DNA from: Dehalococcoidia bacterium
Lineage (GTDB): Bacteria > Chloroflexota > Dehalococcoidia > JAUSIH01
Length of the DNA stretch: 51,939 bases
Direction: 5' to 3'
NCBI GenBank assembly: GCA_030648205.1
Contig: JAUSIH010000099.1
Coordinates: 1 to 51,939, forward strand
Shown one piece after another: positions 1 to 9,534 of the stretch. The translations under genes were made by a program, and so were the position numbers. How positions within the stretch are numbered: the first letter of the stretch is position 1; every line of letters starts with the position of its first letter. The notes under the pieces are model-generated. The model made no database searches. It was given only the letters and a program-made list of their open reading frames with translations, and was not told where the DNA came from.

Positions 1-1
1 T

Positions 2-886
2 AGCTCATGCAGAGGCTACTTCAAAATCACGCCTGGAACTGACGTTAAGGGACAGACACTATGTCATTGTCCATACTGCGGCCATACGGGGGATCAAAGC
101 CAATTCGCGACACAAGATCAGATAGAATACGCTAACTCTTATGCGGCTAATCAATTGACTAAGTCGTTTATTGCAGAATTGAAAAAGCATGAATTCAACT
201 TCACATCCCCCGGACTTTTTGGTCTTGGGATTAGCCTAACGGTTACAGGACATCCGCACCCAATCAAACCATATGAAGAGAAAAAGCTAGAAACCGAAGT
301 TGTATGTGAGCAATGTACATTAAGGTATGCAATCTACGGAGTTTTCGCGCTTTGCCCTGATTGCAGACGTCATAATTCCTTGCAAATTCTCAACAAGAAT
401 CTTGAGCTTGCCTGCAAGCAGATCGCCTTTGCGGACACAGAAGGGTGCACACCGGAGTTTAGTCAGCATTTGATTAGTGCCGCTCTTGCTACGGTGGTGT
501 CGGCCTTCGATGGATTTGGGCGCGAAAGCTATAGAATCCTGAATGAGGGAGAACTCCGGCAATTTGGTACTCGACCCAAGGCCGTTTCCTTTCAAAATCT
601 TACGAGTGCGCGGCAGAATCTTCTACGTCTGTTTGGCTACGATATTGCTGCCTGGGTGACGCCAGATGAATGGACTTTAGCAGTCAAATGCTTCCAGAAA
701 CGGCATCTACTGGCGCACAAAATGGGCGTCGTAGACGAGGCTTATATCAAATTGACAAACGACCACGCTGCAATACTAGGCCGGAAGATTGCAATTAGTT
801 CTGACGAAATAGTGAGACTAGTGGAAGTCCTTAAGACTATGGGGCAGAAATTCGCAGATTTACTCAATAAGCCCAAGATGACCTAA
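2..886 (+). CDS. Zinc-ribbon / HEPN-like protein, 5' end outside window
   Basis: The frame is open to the left edge. A TTG at 155 is a possible internal start, but coding clearly precedes it: in-frame residues include a CHCPYCG zinc knuckle at 62-82, so the true start lies upstream of the window. A second zinc ribbon has CEQC near 305-316 and CPDC near 353-364. The C-terminal half is helical and contains RHLLAH (701-718), an R-x4-H motif typical of HEPN domains, followed by a GVVDEAY-like stretch common after that motif. HEPN domains are often RNases of toxin or defence systems, or RNA-binding helpers; which applies here is unknown. The gene is visibly more A/T-rich than the carboxylase gene that follows convergently, which fits an accessory or transferred gene. 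The stop is TAA at 884-886. Confidence 0.7.
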   Translation, partial: SSCRGYFKITPGTDVKGQTLCHCPYCGHTGDQSQFATQDQIEYANSYAANQLTKSFIAELKKHEFNFTSPGLFGLGISLTVTGHPHPIKPYEEKKLETEVVCEQCTLRYAIYGVFALCPDCRRHNSLQILNKNLELACKQIAFADTEGCTPEFSQHLISAALATVVSAFDGFGRESYRILNEGELRQFGTRPKAVSFQNLTSARQNLLRLFGYDIAAWVTPDEWTLAVKCFQKRHLLAHKMGVVDEAYIKLTNDHAAILGRKIAISSDEIVRLVEVLKTMGQKFADLLNKPKMT

Positions 887-945
887 TGGTCTAGCCCTCA
901 TGCCACACCCCCGCGGACTCCCGCGGCCCGCCTGAGCGCGAGAGG

Positions 946-2556
946 CTACATCCTGAAGACGGGGTAGCGCGGGTAGTCGGGCAGGGGCGCGTTCATCGTC
1001 GCGGAGAGGCATTGGCCGATGACCTGACGGGTCTGCGCCGGGTCCAGGATGCCGTCGTCCCAGATATGCGCCGTGCTGAAGTAGGCGGAGGTCTCTTCCT
1101 CGAACTTCTTCTGCACCGGCTCGGTGATCGCGCGCTCCTCCTCCGGGGACAGCACCTTCTTGCGCCGCGCCGCCTGCTCCTGCTGCACCGTGAGCAGCAC
1201 GGAGGCCGCCTGCCTGCCGCCCATGATGCCGATGCGGCTGTTGGGCCACATGAACAGAAAGCGCGGCGAGTACGCGCGTCCGCACATGGCGGAGTTGCCC
1301 GCGCCGAAGGAGTTGCCGATGATGACGGTGATCTTGGGCACGGACGCGGTGGCGACCGCCTGCACCATCTTGGCGCCGTCCTTGGCGATGCCTCCGTGCT
1401 CATACTCCTTGCCCACCATGAAGCCGGTGATGTTCTGCAGGAAGATGAGCGGGATGTGGCGCTGATTGCACAGCTCGATGAAGTGCGCGCCCTTCGTCGC
1501 CGAGTCCCCGAACAGCACGCCGTTGTTGGCGATGATGCCGACGGGGAAGCCCATCCACCGCGCGAAGCCCGTCACCAGCGTCAGCCCGTAGTTCGCCTTG
1601 AACTCGTCGAAGCGACTGCCGTCCACCAGCCGGGCGATGACCTGACGCGCGTCGTACGACCTGCGCACGTCCTTCGGGATGATGCCGTAGATGTCCTCCG
1701 CCGGGTACAGCGGCTCCTCGACGGGGTACGTCTCGATGGGGATGCGCTTCGGGCGGTTCAGGTTCTCCACCAGCGAGCGCAGGCGCATCAGGGCGTCATC
1801 GTCGTTCTCCGCAAGGTAGTCGGAGACGCCGGAGATGCGCGCGTGGACGTCGGCGCCGCCCAGCTCTTCGGGCGTGACCTCCTCGCCGGTCGCCGCCTTG
1901 ACCAGCGGCGGGCCGCCCAGGAAGATGGTGCCCGTGCCCTTGACGATGATGTTCTGGTCGCACATCGCGGGCACGTACGCGCCGCCCGCGGTGCAGCTCC
2001 CCATGACTGCGGCGAGCTGCGGGATGCCGAGCGCGGACATTTGCGCCTGGTTGTAGAAAATGCGCCCGAAGTGGGTCCTGTCCGGGAAGATGTCCGCCTG
2101 CTGCGGCAGGAAGCCGCCGCCGGAGTCCACCAGATAGATGACGGGCAGGTGGTTATCCTGCGCTATCTCCTGCGCGCGCAGGTGTTTCTTGACGGTGATG
2201 GGGTGGTAGGTGCCGCCCTTGACCAGCGCGTCGTTCGCGACGATGACGCACTCGTGGCCTGAGACCAGTCCGATTCCGGTGAGGACGCCGCCGGACGGGA
2301 CCTCGCCATCGTACATGCCGTACGCCGCGAGGGGGCTCAGCTCCAGGAAAGGCGTCTCGGGGTCAATCAGGCGCTCCACGCGCTCGGAGGGCAGGAGCTT
2401 CTTGCGCTGGCGGTGGAGGTCAATGGCCTTCTGTGGCCGCCTGGTGCGCGCCTCCTGCGTCCGCGTGTTGAGATCGCTCACCAGGTGCTCGTAGTGGGCC
2501 TTGTTCTCGCGGAACTCCGGGGAGTCGGTCCGTGCGAGGCTGCGGATGGGCTCCAT
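946..2556 (-). CDS. mccB: Acyl-CoA carboxylase carboxyltransferase subunit, methylcrotonyl-CoA type
   Basis: Biotin-dependent carboxyltransferase beta subunit. It transfers CO2 from carboxybiotin to an acyl-CoA, most likely 3-methylcrotonyl-CoA in leucine breakdown. At about 536 residues it has full family length. The N-terminal [16 protein letters not shown] region, the [20 protein letters not shown] stretch, the [20 protein letters not shown] stretch and [15 protein letters not shown] are close to MccB rather than propionyl- or acetyl-CoA carboxylase beta chains, though substrate cannot be proved. I start it at the ATG at 2556 because GAGAGG lies 6 nt upstream; a GTG two codons earlier would sit on top of that site. 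No biotin carboxylase/carrier partner is in the window, so the alpha subunit must be encoded elsewhere. Confidence 0.9.
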   Translation of the reverse strand: MEPIRSLARTDSPEFRENKAHYEHLVSDLNTRTQEARTRRPQKAIDLHRQRKKLLPSERVERLIDPETPFLELSPLAAYGMYDGEVPSGGVLTGIGLVSGHECVIVANDALVKGGTYHPITVKKHLRAQEIAQDNHLPVIYLVDSGGGFLPQQADIFPDRTHFGRIFYNQAQMSALGIPQLAAVMGSCTAGGAYVPAMCDQNIIVKGTGTIFLGGPPLVKAATGEEVTPEELGGADVHARISGVSDYLAENDDDALMRLRSLVENLNRPKRIPIETYPVEEPLYPAEDIYGIIPKDVRRSYDARQVIARLVDGSRFDEFKANYGLTLVTGFARWMGFPVGIIANNGVLFGDSATKGAHFIELCNQRHIPLIFLQNITGFMVGKEYEHGGIAKDGAKMVQAVATASVPKITVIIGNSFGAGNSAMCGRAYSPRFLFMWPNSRIGIMGGRQAASVLLTVQQEQAARRKKVLSPEEERAITEPVQKKFEEETSAYFSTAHIWDDGILDPAQTRQVIGQCLSATMNAPLPDYPRYPVFRM

Positions 2557-2664
2557 CGTCACCTCTCGGGGCGCGCAGCAACGTTATTCCAGCCCCACAT
2601 GCTACACGTTCTCCCCAAGCGGCGTCAATCTGTTTGCGCTAGGCTCGCCGCGCGGCGACGGCGG

Positions 2665-2673
2665 TGCTACAAT
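2665..2673 (+). promoter_or_regulatory. Extended -10 promoter of the two-repeat protein gene
   Basis: TGC TACAAT lies 57 nt before the GTG start at 2730. There is no convincing -35 box, as expected for an extended -10 promoter. It belongs to a group of similar TGC-TAnnnT boxes in this window. Confidence 0.45.
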
Positions 2674-2729
2674 ACCGGCGCAGGCGGGGCGCATGCCCCG
2701 TTGACGTTGACGCAAGGAGGACGCGTATC

Positions 2730-3386
2730 GTGACTCATGTGGTCAAGCCGGGGAATATCATAGCGTACCTGGTTGGCAAGGCCAAAGCCTCCACCAAGGA
2801 GGCGTGGGTGCGCGACCTGGACAAGGTCTGGGACGCCATGACGGAGGTCACATTCAATCAGAAGGGCTTCCTCGCCATGAAGGCCCTGTGGAACCTGGAC
2901 AACAGTCGGAACATTCTCGTGCTGGCGTTCTGGAACAGCCTGCCGGAGCGCCTGGCGTACGAGAAGGCCGCCGCGGGCGGCGTCCGCGCCAACATGGAGA
3001 CGACGCTGGTGGGGCCGCCGCCGCGTCCCAAGTACGAGGTCGTCCGGGCCATGGGCGCGCCCCTGGAGGGCATCAAGGTGGGCCACGTGGCCGCCATCCT
3101 GAGCGCCAAGGCCCGCGCCGCCACGAGCGCCGAGTACGCCAAAGAACTTGATAAGGTGTGGTCGGGCGCCACGGACATTCTGACGAAGCGTCCGGGCAAC
3201 ATCGGCGCGCACGTGCTCTACAACATCGAGGGGACACGTGAGGTGCATTCCATCGGGTACTGGGCGAGTTTAGCGGATCGAATGGCCTATGAGAACTCTG
3301 TCTCGCGCCAGGTGCAGGGCCGGTTTGAGCAGACACTGGAGCCGCCCTATCCGCGGCCTCGGTACCTCATCGTCAAGACCACCTAA
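2730..3386 (+). CDS. Unknown protein made of two tandem ~105-residue repeats
   Basis: A 218-residue cytosolic protein with no signal peptide. I chose the GTG at 2730 because AAGGAGG (2714-2720) lies 9 nt upstream; the longer frame from 2664 has no ribosome site and encodes an Arg-rich unlikely N-terminus. The two halves align plainly: RDLDKVW matches KELDKVW, FWNSLPERLAYE matches YWASLADRMAYE, and PPPRPKYEVV matches PYPRPRYLIV. The pattern of short strands and amphipathic helices recalls dimeric alpha/beta-barrel (ABM-like) domains, which would make this a covalent dimer. That fold assignment is a guess and no substrate can be named. A terminator hairpin follows directly, so it is probably monocistronic. 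Confidence 0.75.
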   Translation: MTHVVKPGNIIAYLVGKAKASTKEAWVRDLDKVWDAMTEVTFNQKGFLAMKALWNLDNSRNILVLAFWNSLPERLAYEKAAAGGVRANMETTLVGPPPRPKYEVVRAMGAPLEGIKVGHVAAILSAKARAATSAEYAKELDKVWSGATDILTKRPGNIGAHVLYNIEGTREVHSIGYWASLADRMAYENSVSRQVQGRFEQTLEPPYPRPRYLIVKTT

Positions 3387-3404
3387 CGCCGCCACAGGCA
3401 AAGC

Positions 3405-3447
3405 AAGAGGGGCGCTCCGCCTTGCGGCGCCCCCCTCTCTCGTTTTC
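3405..3447 (+). terminator. Rho-independent terminator after the two-repeat protein gene
   Basis: GAGGGGCGC (3407-3415) pairs with a GCGCC...CCTC arm ending near 3437, with a small C bulge, followed by CTCTCGTTTTC. It separates two convergent genes and may serve both. Confidence 0.65.
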
Positions 3448-3467
3448 GATTAAGGCCGCGTGCCCGG

Positions 3468-4499
3468 CTAGAAGGCGCTCTTGAGCGTCAGCTCCACCTT
3501 CTCGCCGATGATGACGCGCTTGCCGATGAAGGCGCCCGTGGCCTGGGTGCTGGCTCTCAGGTGGATGGTGCCGTTCGGGGCGTAGATATTCGCCACCACG
3601 GTGTTCTTCTCGCCTATCTGCACCGCAGTGGGGCTAACGTCATCGTCGTCATGGCGGCGGCCCTTGTCGTCCCCGCCTGCCACGTAGATCACGATGTCGG
3701 ATGCCGTCACGGTCTGGTTGACGGCGGCGCCTTCCGCGCTCAGGGTGAGCGGGCTGGTCGGCGCGCCGGCGGCGAGGCCAGACAGGGTCTCGATGACGAT
3801 GAACGGCGCCGTGACGTTGGTGTTATTCCAGCCCGCCGGATTGGGCGCGGGAGAGGTCGTCACGTTGACGACGGGCGGCGTAAGGTCAGGAAGTGGGACG
3901 TTAATGCCCATGACGAATGCGTCTGTGGACCCCGCAGGGGTCTGGCCCGGCAGAATACCAGAGGTGTAGCCTGCTACGTAGGCGATGGTCCCGCCGGCGG
4001 GCGCGGCCACGCCAATGGCGCCGTCCGCGCTCACCATGCCGAATTGGCTGGTCATGACCAGGAAGCCATCGGTGTCGTACTCGCGTATGAAACCATCCGC
4101 ATCGCCCTGTCGGGTCTGGCCCGGCAGGATGCCCAGCGTGTAGCCGAGAACGTACACGCCGCCGACCGCATCAACCGTCACGGCCTGGGCGAAGTCGACG
4201 TCGGAGGACCCGAGCTGGCGGGTCCAGACCGCAGCGCCGGCGGGGTCGTACTTGCGCACGAAGGCGTCGAATTGGCCCGCGGAGGTCTGGCCGAAGAAGG
4301 TGCCCTCGGTGAAACCCACCACGAAGACGTTGCCTGTCCCGTCCACCGCCAGCCCCTGAGCAAGGTCAGACTGGTTGGTGCCGAACTGGGAAGTCCAGGT
4401 CACCGCCTGAGCCAGCACGGGGGACGCGATAAACAACAGCACGCCGGCGATGGCCGTTACCGTCGCAAGGATGATACCCAGCTTCCTGTTCGCGTGCAT
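3468..4499 (-). CDS. Secreted beta-propeller (SBBP-repeat) protein
   Basis: A 343-residue exported protein. The ATG at 4499 is preferred over the frame start at 4547: AAGGGG lies about 8 nt upstream, and the protein then starts with a charged n-region and a hydrophobic stretch ending in SPVLAQA, a good signal peptidase I site. Residues about 30-200 hold three consecutive propeller-type repeats of the form GNVFVVGFTEG...GQT...DAFVRKYD...W; full SBBP proteins usually have more blades, so this is short. After a Pro/Thr-rich linker comes a conserved-looking C-terminal segment (NGTIHLRASTQATGAFIG), interrupted by a strongly charged GGDDKGRRHDDDD insert. It is probably a cell-surface or extracellular protein; no activity can be assigned. 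Confidence 0.75.
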   Translation of the reverse strand: MHANRKLGIILATVTAIAGVLLFIASPVLAQAVTWTSQFGTNQSDLAQGLAVDGTGNVFVVGFTEGTFFGQTSAGQFDAFVRKYDPAGAAVWTRQLGSSDVDFAQAVTVDAVGGVYVLGYTLGILPGQTRQGDADGFIREYDTDGFLVMTSQFGMVSADGAIGVAAPAGGTIAYVAGYTSGILPGQTPAGSTDAFVMGINVPLPDLTPPVVNVTTSPAPNPAGWNNTNVTAPFIVIETLSGLAAGAPTSPLTLSAEGAAVNQTVTASDIVIYVAGGDDKGRRHDDDDVSPTAVQIGEKNTVVANIYAPNGTIHLRASTQATGAFIGKRVIIGEKVELTLKSAF

Positions 4500-4771
4500 T
4501 GCCGCACCCCTTCCCACGCCACAGGTCCCGCCGGGCCAGTGCGCCAATATCCAGACAGATGGAGAAGAACTGAGGGTAAGAGAAAAGTACTAGTCGCCGT
4601 ATAACACACGTGAATGGTCTTGGCAAGTGGCAAGCCGTTTGCGCCGCCGGGGCATCTGTGCTCCTTCCGAGGCGCGGAAGGACTCCCGCCGCGCGATACT
4701 GGCCGGGCGGAGGAGGCCCCGCGGGACAGCAGGCGCCGGGAACTATCCGAGTATCGAGACCTGAGAAAAGT

Positions 4772-4848
4772 TGGCGACCCGGATGGGATTCGAACCCACG
4801 ATCTCCTCCGTGACAGGGAGGTATGTTAGGCCGCTACACCACCGGGCC
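4772..4848 (-). tRNA. tRNA-Asp (anticodon GTC)
   Basis: The full cloverleaf reads on the minus strand from 4848 to 4772. The acceptor stem is GGCCCGG with CCGGGTC, including one G-U pair. The anticodon arm is CCTCC-CTGTCAC-GGAGG, giving anticodon GTC, and the T arm contains GGTTCGAATCC. The discriminator base is G and the CCA end is encoded. G73 and GTC are both identity features of aspartate tRNA. Confidence 0.97.
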
Positions 4849-5047
4849 GCGCGCACAACAAGAGGCGGGACGAACGTCCTGCCCCTTGTGCATTCTAGCT
4901 CTGCGCATGGTGGAATGTCAAGGAAAGGAGCGTATCATTGGATAGAGGCGCTGACAAGCGACAGGAGATCGGTTGCCGCTGTGTCCGCGGAAAAGCGTCA
5001 GGCTTGCGGGTGGCGCGGTGCGGCGTTGCCAGAGGGACGTGGGTGCG

Positions 5048-8000
5048 TTACTGCTTTTTCCTGGTTGCTTTCGTGGTCGTTTTGTCTGGTGGCGTTCGTC
5101 CGGCGCCGCGCCGCGCGGGCGCGCTCGCCTTCTCTTTGCCCTGACGCGTTTTGCCCACCGGGGCGGCCTTCGCCGCTGGGCGCGGGGCTTTGCCCGTGCC
5201 TGCTGGCGGCGCGCCTGCCTTGCCTCGTCCGGATCGTGCCTTCGGGGCGGCCTTGGGCGCGGCACGGGGGGCCTTGTCTTTGCCCGCTCCCGGAGCGCCT
5301 GCTTTGCCCGTGCCTCGCCCTGATTGTGCCTTTGCGGCGGCCTTCGCCGCTGGGCGCGGGGCCTTGCCCGTGCCTGCTGGCGGAGCGCCTGTCTTGCCCT
5401 TGTCTCGCCCGGCCTGACCCTTGGGAGCGGCCTTCGCCGTCGCGCGGGGCCGTCCGCTCTTCGCGGCGCGGCCCCTGCCCTCCGGTTTGTCCGGGCGGGA
5501 GGTGGTTTCCTCCTCCTGGTCCGGCTCAGGTTCTTCGTCGGCCTCGACGGCGCTGTCCCGGGCATGGCCGCCCTTGCCGCCCGGCGTGTCGTCGCCGTTG
5601 CCGCCGCGTGGATTGAGGTACGCCACGGAGGCCACCTGGTCGCCCGGCTCCAGCTTCATGACGGTCACGCCCTGGGCGTTGCGACCCGTGATGCGGATCT
5701 CGTCGAGCGTCGTCCGGATGACGATGCCCTTTTCGGAGATGAGCATGATGTCATGCTCGCGCTCCACTACGAGGCTGGCGGCGACCTTGCCGGTCTTGTC
5801 CGTGACCTTGAAGGTCAGGATGCCTTTGCCGCCGCGGTGCTGCGTCTTGTAGCGGTTCAGGTCCGTCAGCTTGCCGAACCCCTTGTAGGAGAGAGTCAGC
5901 AGGTAGGAGTCCGGCTGGATGATGTCCATGGACATGACGGTGTCGTTCGGGTCCAGGCGGATGCCCCGGACGCCGCCAGCTGTTCGGCTGCGCGAGCGCA
6001 CGTCATTCGTGGAGAAGCGGATGGACTGGCCGCGCTCCGTCGTGATGATGACCTCGTCGGCGGGCCTGCCCAGCTTCACCGAGACGAGTTCGTCGCCCTT
6101 TTCCAGGTTCATGGCGATGAGACCGCTGCCCCGAATGTTGTGGAAGCGGGACAGCGACGACCTCTTGATCTCGCCCTTGCGCGTGCAGAAGATGATGGAG
6201 CGGCCGATGGTTGATGTCTCCACCTCTTCCACTTCGGCCTCCGCCTCCGCGACGGCGCCCGCCGTCGCGGGGAGCGCAGGCGCGGGGAGCACGGGCGCCG
6301 CGCCCTCGGTCAGCGGCGCTTCCGCTGACGTCACTTCGGTCGTTGCCGTCTCGCCCGCGGGACCCTTCATCTCGTCCGGCGGCACGGCGATGATGGCCGT
6401 CACGCGCTCGTTCTCTTCCAGCTTGATGAAGTTGACCAGCGGCAGGCCCTTGGCCGTGCGCGACTGCTCGTGCGGCAGGTCAAAGCACTTCAGTTTGAAG
6501 ACGCGTCCCCTGTTGGTGAAGAACAGTACGATGTCATGCGTATCCGCCACCTCCAGGTGCTGGATGACGTCCTGCTCCCGCGCCACGGTCCCGATGATGC
6601 CCCGGCCGCCCCGGTGCTGCAGGCGGAACGTGGTCACGGGCAGACGCTTGATGTAGCCGCGGTTGCTCAGGGTGATGACCACGTCCTGGTGCGGGATGAG
6701 GTCTTCAAAGCGGAACTCTTTGACCTCGTCCTCGGTGATCTCGGTGCGGCGCTCGTCGCCATACTCCTTCTTGAGCTCCACCACCTCTGCCCGTGCCTCT
6801 GCCAGGATTTTCCTGGGGTCGGCCAGCAGCGTTTCAAGGGCGGCGATGGTCTTGACAAGCTCGGCGTGCTCGTCCTGGATCTTCTTCCGCTCCAGGGCCG
6901 CAAGCCTGCGGAGCTGCATGTCCAGGATGGCCTGCGCCTGCACCTGGTCCAGGCCGAACCGCTGGATGAGGTTGGCGCGGGCGGTCTCGACGTCCGGCGA
7001 CTCGCGGATGGTCTTGATGACCGCGTCAAGCTGGTCGAGGGCCAGCAGCAGTCCTAGCAGGATGTGGTCGCGCTCACGGGCCTTGCGCAGTTCGAACTCG
7101 GACCGGCGGCGTACAACGACCTGCCGGAACTCGATGTAGTGGTGCAGGAGCTGGCGCAGGTTAAGGACGCGGGGCGCACCGTCCACCAGCGCGAGCATGT
7201 TGATGAAGAAGGTGGACTGCATGGCTGTATGCTTGTACAGGTTGTTCAGCACCTGCTCCGGCTGCGCCTCCCGCTTCAGCTCCACCACGACGCGCATGCC
7301 CTCGCGGTCGGACTCGTCCCGCACCTCGCTGATGCCATCAACCTTCTTGTCCTTGACCAGCTCGGCGATCTTCTCCACAAGGGACGCTTTGTTGATCTGG
7401 TACGGGATTTCGGTGATGATGATGGACTTGCGGTTCCGCTGCTCCTCCACGATATCGGCGCGGGCGCGGACGAGGACGCGGCCATGACCGGTGGCGTAGG
7501 CGTTCTGGATGCCGGAGCGGCCCATGATGATGGCGCCCGTGGGGAAGTCCGGCCCTTTGATGAACTGGACCAGTTCGTCCACCGGCGCGTCCGGGTTGTC
7601 AATCAGGTGGAGGATGCCGTCGCAGACCTCGCTCAGGTTGTGCGGCGGGATGCTGGTGGCCATGCCGACGGCTATGCCCGCGGCGCCGTTCACCAGCAGG
7701 TTCGGCAGGCGGGCGGGCAGGACAAGCGGCTCCTCCAGCGAATCGTCGAAGTTGGTGGAGAAGTTGACCGTCTCCTTTTCGATGTCAACGAGCATCTCAT
7801 CGGCGATGCGCCCCATCCGGGCCTCGGTGTAACGCATGGCCGCCGGCGGGTCGTTGTCAATGCTGCCAAAGTTGCCCTGGCCGTCCACCAGCGGGTAGCG
7901 CATGGTGAAGTCCTGGGCCAGGCGGACCAGAGCGTCGTAAACCGGGGCGTCGCCGTGGGGATGGTACTTGCCGAGCACCTCGCCCACGATACGCGCGCAT

Positions 8001-8194
8001 TTCTTGTAAGTGGAGTTGGGGCGCAGCCCCAGCTCGTGCATGGCGAAGAGGATGCGGCGCTGGACGGGCTTGAGGCCGTCGCGGACATCGGGCAGGGCCC
8101 GCGACACGATGACGCTCATGGCGTAGTCCAGGTAGGCGCTGCGCATCTCCTCTTCAATGCGCACGGGCCGTATGTTTGAGGGTGCGGTGGTCAT
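5048..8194 (-). CDS. gyrA: DNA gyrase subunit A with a long basic repeat tail
   Basis: A type II topoisomerase subunit that breaks and rejoins DNA for negative supercoiling, with GyrB. I start it at ATG 8194 behind AGGAGGAGG rather than the GTG at 8224. The catalytic tyrosine is Tyr122 in AAMRYTE, the same number as in E. coli. The C-terminal domain has GyrA-box-like QHRGGRG near residue 527 and QHRGGKG near 785. There are two oddities. An Ala/Glu/Pro-rich insert of about 55 residues (about 605-660) interrupts the C-terminal domain. A tail of about 180 residues follows the last blade: an acidic patch, then Lys/Ala/Pro/Gly-rich repeats. At 1048 aa it is about 200 longer than usual. Quinolone-region residue 83 is Ala, with Asp87 kept. 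gyrB is not nearby. Confidence 0.96.
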   Translation of the reverse strand: MTTAPSNIRPVRIEEEMRSAYLDYAMSVIVSRALPDVRDGLKPVQRRILFAMHELGLRPNSTYKKCARIVGEVLGKYHPHGDAPVYDALVRLAQDFTMRYPLVDGQGNFGSIDNDPPAAMRYTEARMGRIADEMLVDIEKETVNFSTNFDDSLEEPLVLPARLPNLLVNGAAGIAVGMATSIPPHNLSEVCDGILHLIDNPDAPVDELVQFIKGPDFPTGAIIMGRSGIQNAYATGHGRVLVRARADIVEEQRNRKSIIITEIPYQINKASLVEKIAELVKDKKVDGISEVRDESDREGMRVVVELKREAQPEQVLNNLYKHTAMQSTFFINMLALVDGAPRVLNLRQLLHHYIEFRQVVVRRRSEFELRKARERDHILLGLLLALDQLDAVIKTIRESPDVETARANLIQRFGLDQVQAQAILDMQLRRLAALERKKIQDEHAELVKTIAALETLLADPRKILAEARAEVVELKKEYGDERRTEITEDEVKEFRFEDLIPHQDVVITLSNRGYIKRLPVTTFRLQHRGGRGIIGTVAREQDVIQHLEVADTHDIVLFFTNRGRVFKLKCFDLPHEQSRTAKGLPLVNFIKLEENERVTAIIAVPPDEMKGPAGETATTEVTSAEAPLTEGAAPVLPAPALPATAGAVAEAEAEVEEVETSTIGRSIIFCTRKGEIKRSSLSRFHNIRGSGLIAMNLEKGDELVSVKLGRPADEVIITTERGQSIRFSTNDVRSRSRTAGGVRGIRLDPNDTVMSMDIIQPDSYLLTLSYKGFGKLTDLNRYKTQHRGGKGILTFKVTDKTGKVAASLVVEREHDIMLISEKGIVIRTTLDEIRITGRNAQGVTVMKLEPGDQVASVAYLNPRGGNGDDTPGGKGGHARDSAVEADEEPEPDQEEETTSRPDKPEGRGRAAKSGRPRATAKAAPKGQAGRDKGKTGAPPAGTGKAPRPAAKAAAKAQSGRGTGKAGAPGAGKDKAPRAAPKAAPKARSGRGKAGAPPAGTGKAPRPAAKAAPVGKTRQGKEKASAPARRGAGRTPPDKTTTKATRKKQ
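5095..5440 (-). repeat. In-frame repeats encoding the basic GyrA tail
   Basis: About four units of 28-30 codons, each carrying GKxGAPxAGxxKAPRxA followed by AKAAxKxxSGRG. Two segments near 5171-5212 and 5348-5389 are almost identical at DNA level, 177 nt (59 codons, two units) apart, so recent duplication or recombination is likely. The residue make-up resembles histone H1/HU-type Lys-Ala-Pro tails that bind DNA without sequence preference. Confidence 0.8.
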
Positions 8195-8248
8195 GACGCC
8201 TCCTCCTGCGCCGATCAAAAACACATGGTCAAGCGATTATTGCAGCCT

Positions 8249-8277
8249 ATTGTACCGGATAGCGACGGTTTTCACAA
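8249..8277 (-). promoter_or_regulatory. Promoter of gyrA
   Basis: On the minus strand, TTGTGA (8277-8272) and TACAAT (8254-8249) are separated by exactly 17 nt. The predicted transcript starts near 8242, leaving a leader of about 50 nt before the gyrA ATG. Confidence 0.6.
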
Positions 8278-8332
8278 GTGTTTTGAACGCCGTCCGAAGA
8301 ACGCCTTGGGACGGGTGTGTCAGGCTGCCTGG

Positions 8333-9283
8333 CTATTCCGGAGAGGCGGTGTCTTCAGGAGGGAGCAGCGCGTCCACCTGCGGGAGCGGCAACTGGATGC
8401 CGAGCTTTCGCGCCAGCAGCATGGCGCCCTGCACGCCCTGGTCACGGTAGTTGTTGTTGAACAGGGCGTACGTCGCGCTGGAGCGCTCGGCCAGGGCGCG
8501 CACCACGGGCGCCAGCTCGTCCATGTCATCCGGCGAGTACCAGTAGTTGAAGCGCTCCCAGGACGCCTCCTTTGACCCGCTCCACGTCTCCTTGTTGCGC
8601 CCGTGGAACCGGATGTACGCCACGTCCGTGGTCACCTCCGGCACGAGCGGGACCGACTCACCCTTGACCTGCGGCTCGTCGGCCACGACGTGCGTCAGCG
8701 CGTGCTGGCGCAGGAAGGCGAGGGTGGCTTCTTTCTCGGAGGGTGAGAACCAGGCGTCGTTGCGGAACTCCACGGCCAGCCGGTAGTCCGGCAGGTGGGC
8801 TTTGCACAGCAGGATGTGCTCGCGGCTCCTCTCCCCAGGAGTCACCCAGTTGGGGAACTGGAACAGCACAAGGCCCAGCTTGCCCGTATCGTGCAGGGGC
8901 CGGAGCGCGGCGCTGAACCGCCGCCAGAGCTCGTCAGCGACGTCGCGGGGAAGGTCGCGGTAGTAGATGCGCGCCTTGTCGGTGGGCGGCATGTGTGTCA
9001 ACAGGTCGCGCGGTAGCGCGGCGTGCTCCAGCCAGTGGCCGGTGAACGCGCGGAACGCCTTGACGTGAAAGAGGAATTCCGGTGGCGTCCTCTCGACCCA
9101 GAGCTGCGCGGCGCCGACGGACGGCAGGGCGTAGTACGACGAGTCCGCCTCCACGTGCGGGAAGACGCCGGCGTACCAGCGCAGACGCGCCTCCGCCGAC
9201 ATCTTCGTTTGCGGGTAGAAGCGGCCCGATTCGATGAGCGTCCTGTCCGTCCAGGAGCAGAGGCCGATGAGGATACGTCCCAT
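8333..9283 (-). CDS. DUF72 (YecE-like) family protein
   Basis: A 316-residue TIM-barrel-type protein of the DUF72 family, whose function is unknown. It begins with the family pattern IGLCSWTD and FYP, contains AVEFRNDAWF, an FHGRN motif in the C-terminal third, and the conserved NNNYRDQGVQ segment that forms part of the putative active site. Length is normal for a long DUF72 member. AGGAAG lies 6-7 nt before the ATG. It is followed downstream by gyrA on the same strand, but gyrA has its own promoter, so they are probably separate units. The 220 nt between its start and position 9505 holds the divergent promoter of the transport gene and no other gene. Confidence 0.9.
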   Translation of the reverse strand: MGRILIGLCSWTDRTLIESGRFYPQTKMSAEARLRWYAGVFPHVEADSSYYALPSVGAAQLWVERTPPEFLFHVKAFRAFTGHWLEHAALPRDLLTHMPPTDKARIYYRDLPRDVADELWRRFSAALRPLHDTGKLGLVLFQFPNWVTPGERSREHILLCKAHLPDYRLAVEFRNDAWFSPSEKEATLAFLRQHALTHVVADEPQVKGESVPLVPEVTTDVAYIRFHGRNKETWSGSKEASWERFNYWYSPDDMDELAPVVRALAERSSATYALFNNNYRDQGVQGAMLLARKLGIQLPLPQVDALLPPEDTASPE

Positions 9284-9423
9284 GCAAACTTCCTAATAGC
9301 GCTGCATGATGCAGGGGCGGTCTCATCATACAATCGCGCGCCAGACCTGTCCCGCCGGCGACGGACCGGGACCCGCACCGGATAGCGTCGGGGAAGCCTG
9401 GCTCGTAACGGCCCTTCTACCAC

Positions 9424-9454
9424 TTGACGGAACACAATCGTCTTGTGCTATTAT
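9424..9454 (+). promoter_or_regulatory. Promoter of the solute-binding lipoprotein gene
   Basis: TTGACG (9424-9429) and TATTAT (9449-9454) are 19 nt apart; TGC just before the -10 makes it an extended -10 promoter, which tolerates the long spacer. Confidence 0.55.
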
Positions 9455-9474
9455 GACACGGATCTAGACGGTTG

Positions 9475-9493
9475 TAGAACGGTGTTTGTTCTA
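9475..9493 (+). promoter_or_regulatory. Possible operator in the leader of the transport gene
   Basis: TAGAAC and GTTCTA form a perfect 6-bp inverted repeat around a 7-nt spacer, about 20 nt downstream of the -10 box. Its position suits a repressor site. No regulator gene is adjacent, so this is inference from symmetry alone. Confidence 0.3.
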
Positions 9494-9534
9494 AGCGCGG
9501 CTGTTTGGTCAGACGCGCAGTGGGAGGGTTCAAA

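Noticed and set aside
4614-4829. Plus-strand frames with DGIRTHDLL and PGWDSNPRSPP type peptides
   Set aside because: These are the familiar false translations across a tRNA gene; the tRNA-Asp on the minus strand explains the sequence.
5095-5440. CRISPR-like or satellite array
   Set aside because: The repeats are in frame in gyrA, about 87 nt long, imperfect and without spacers; they encode a protein tail.
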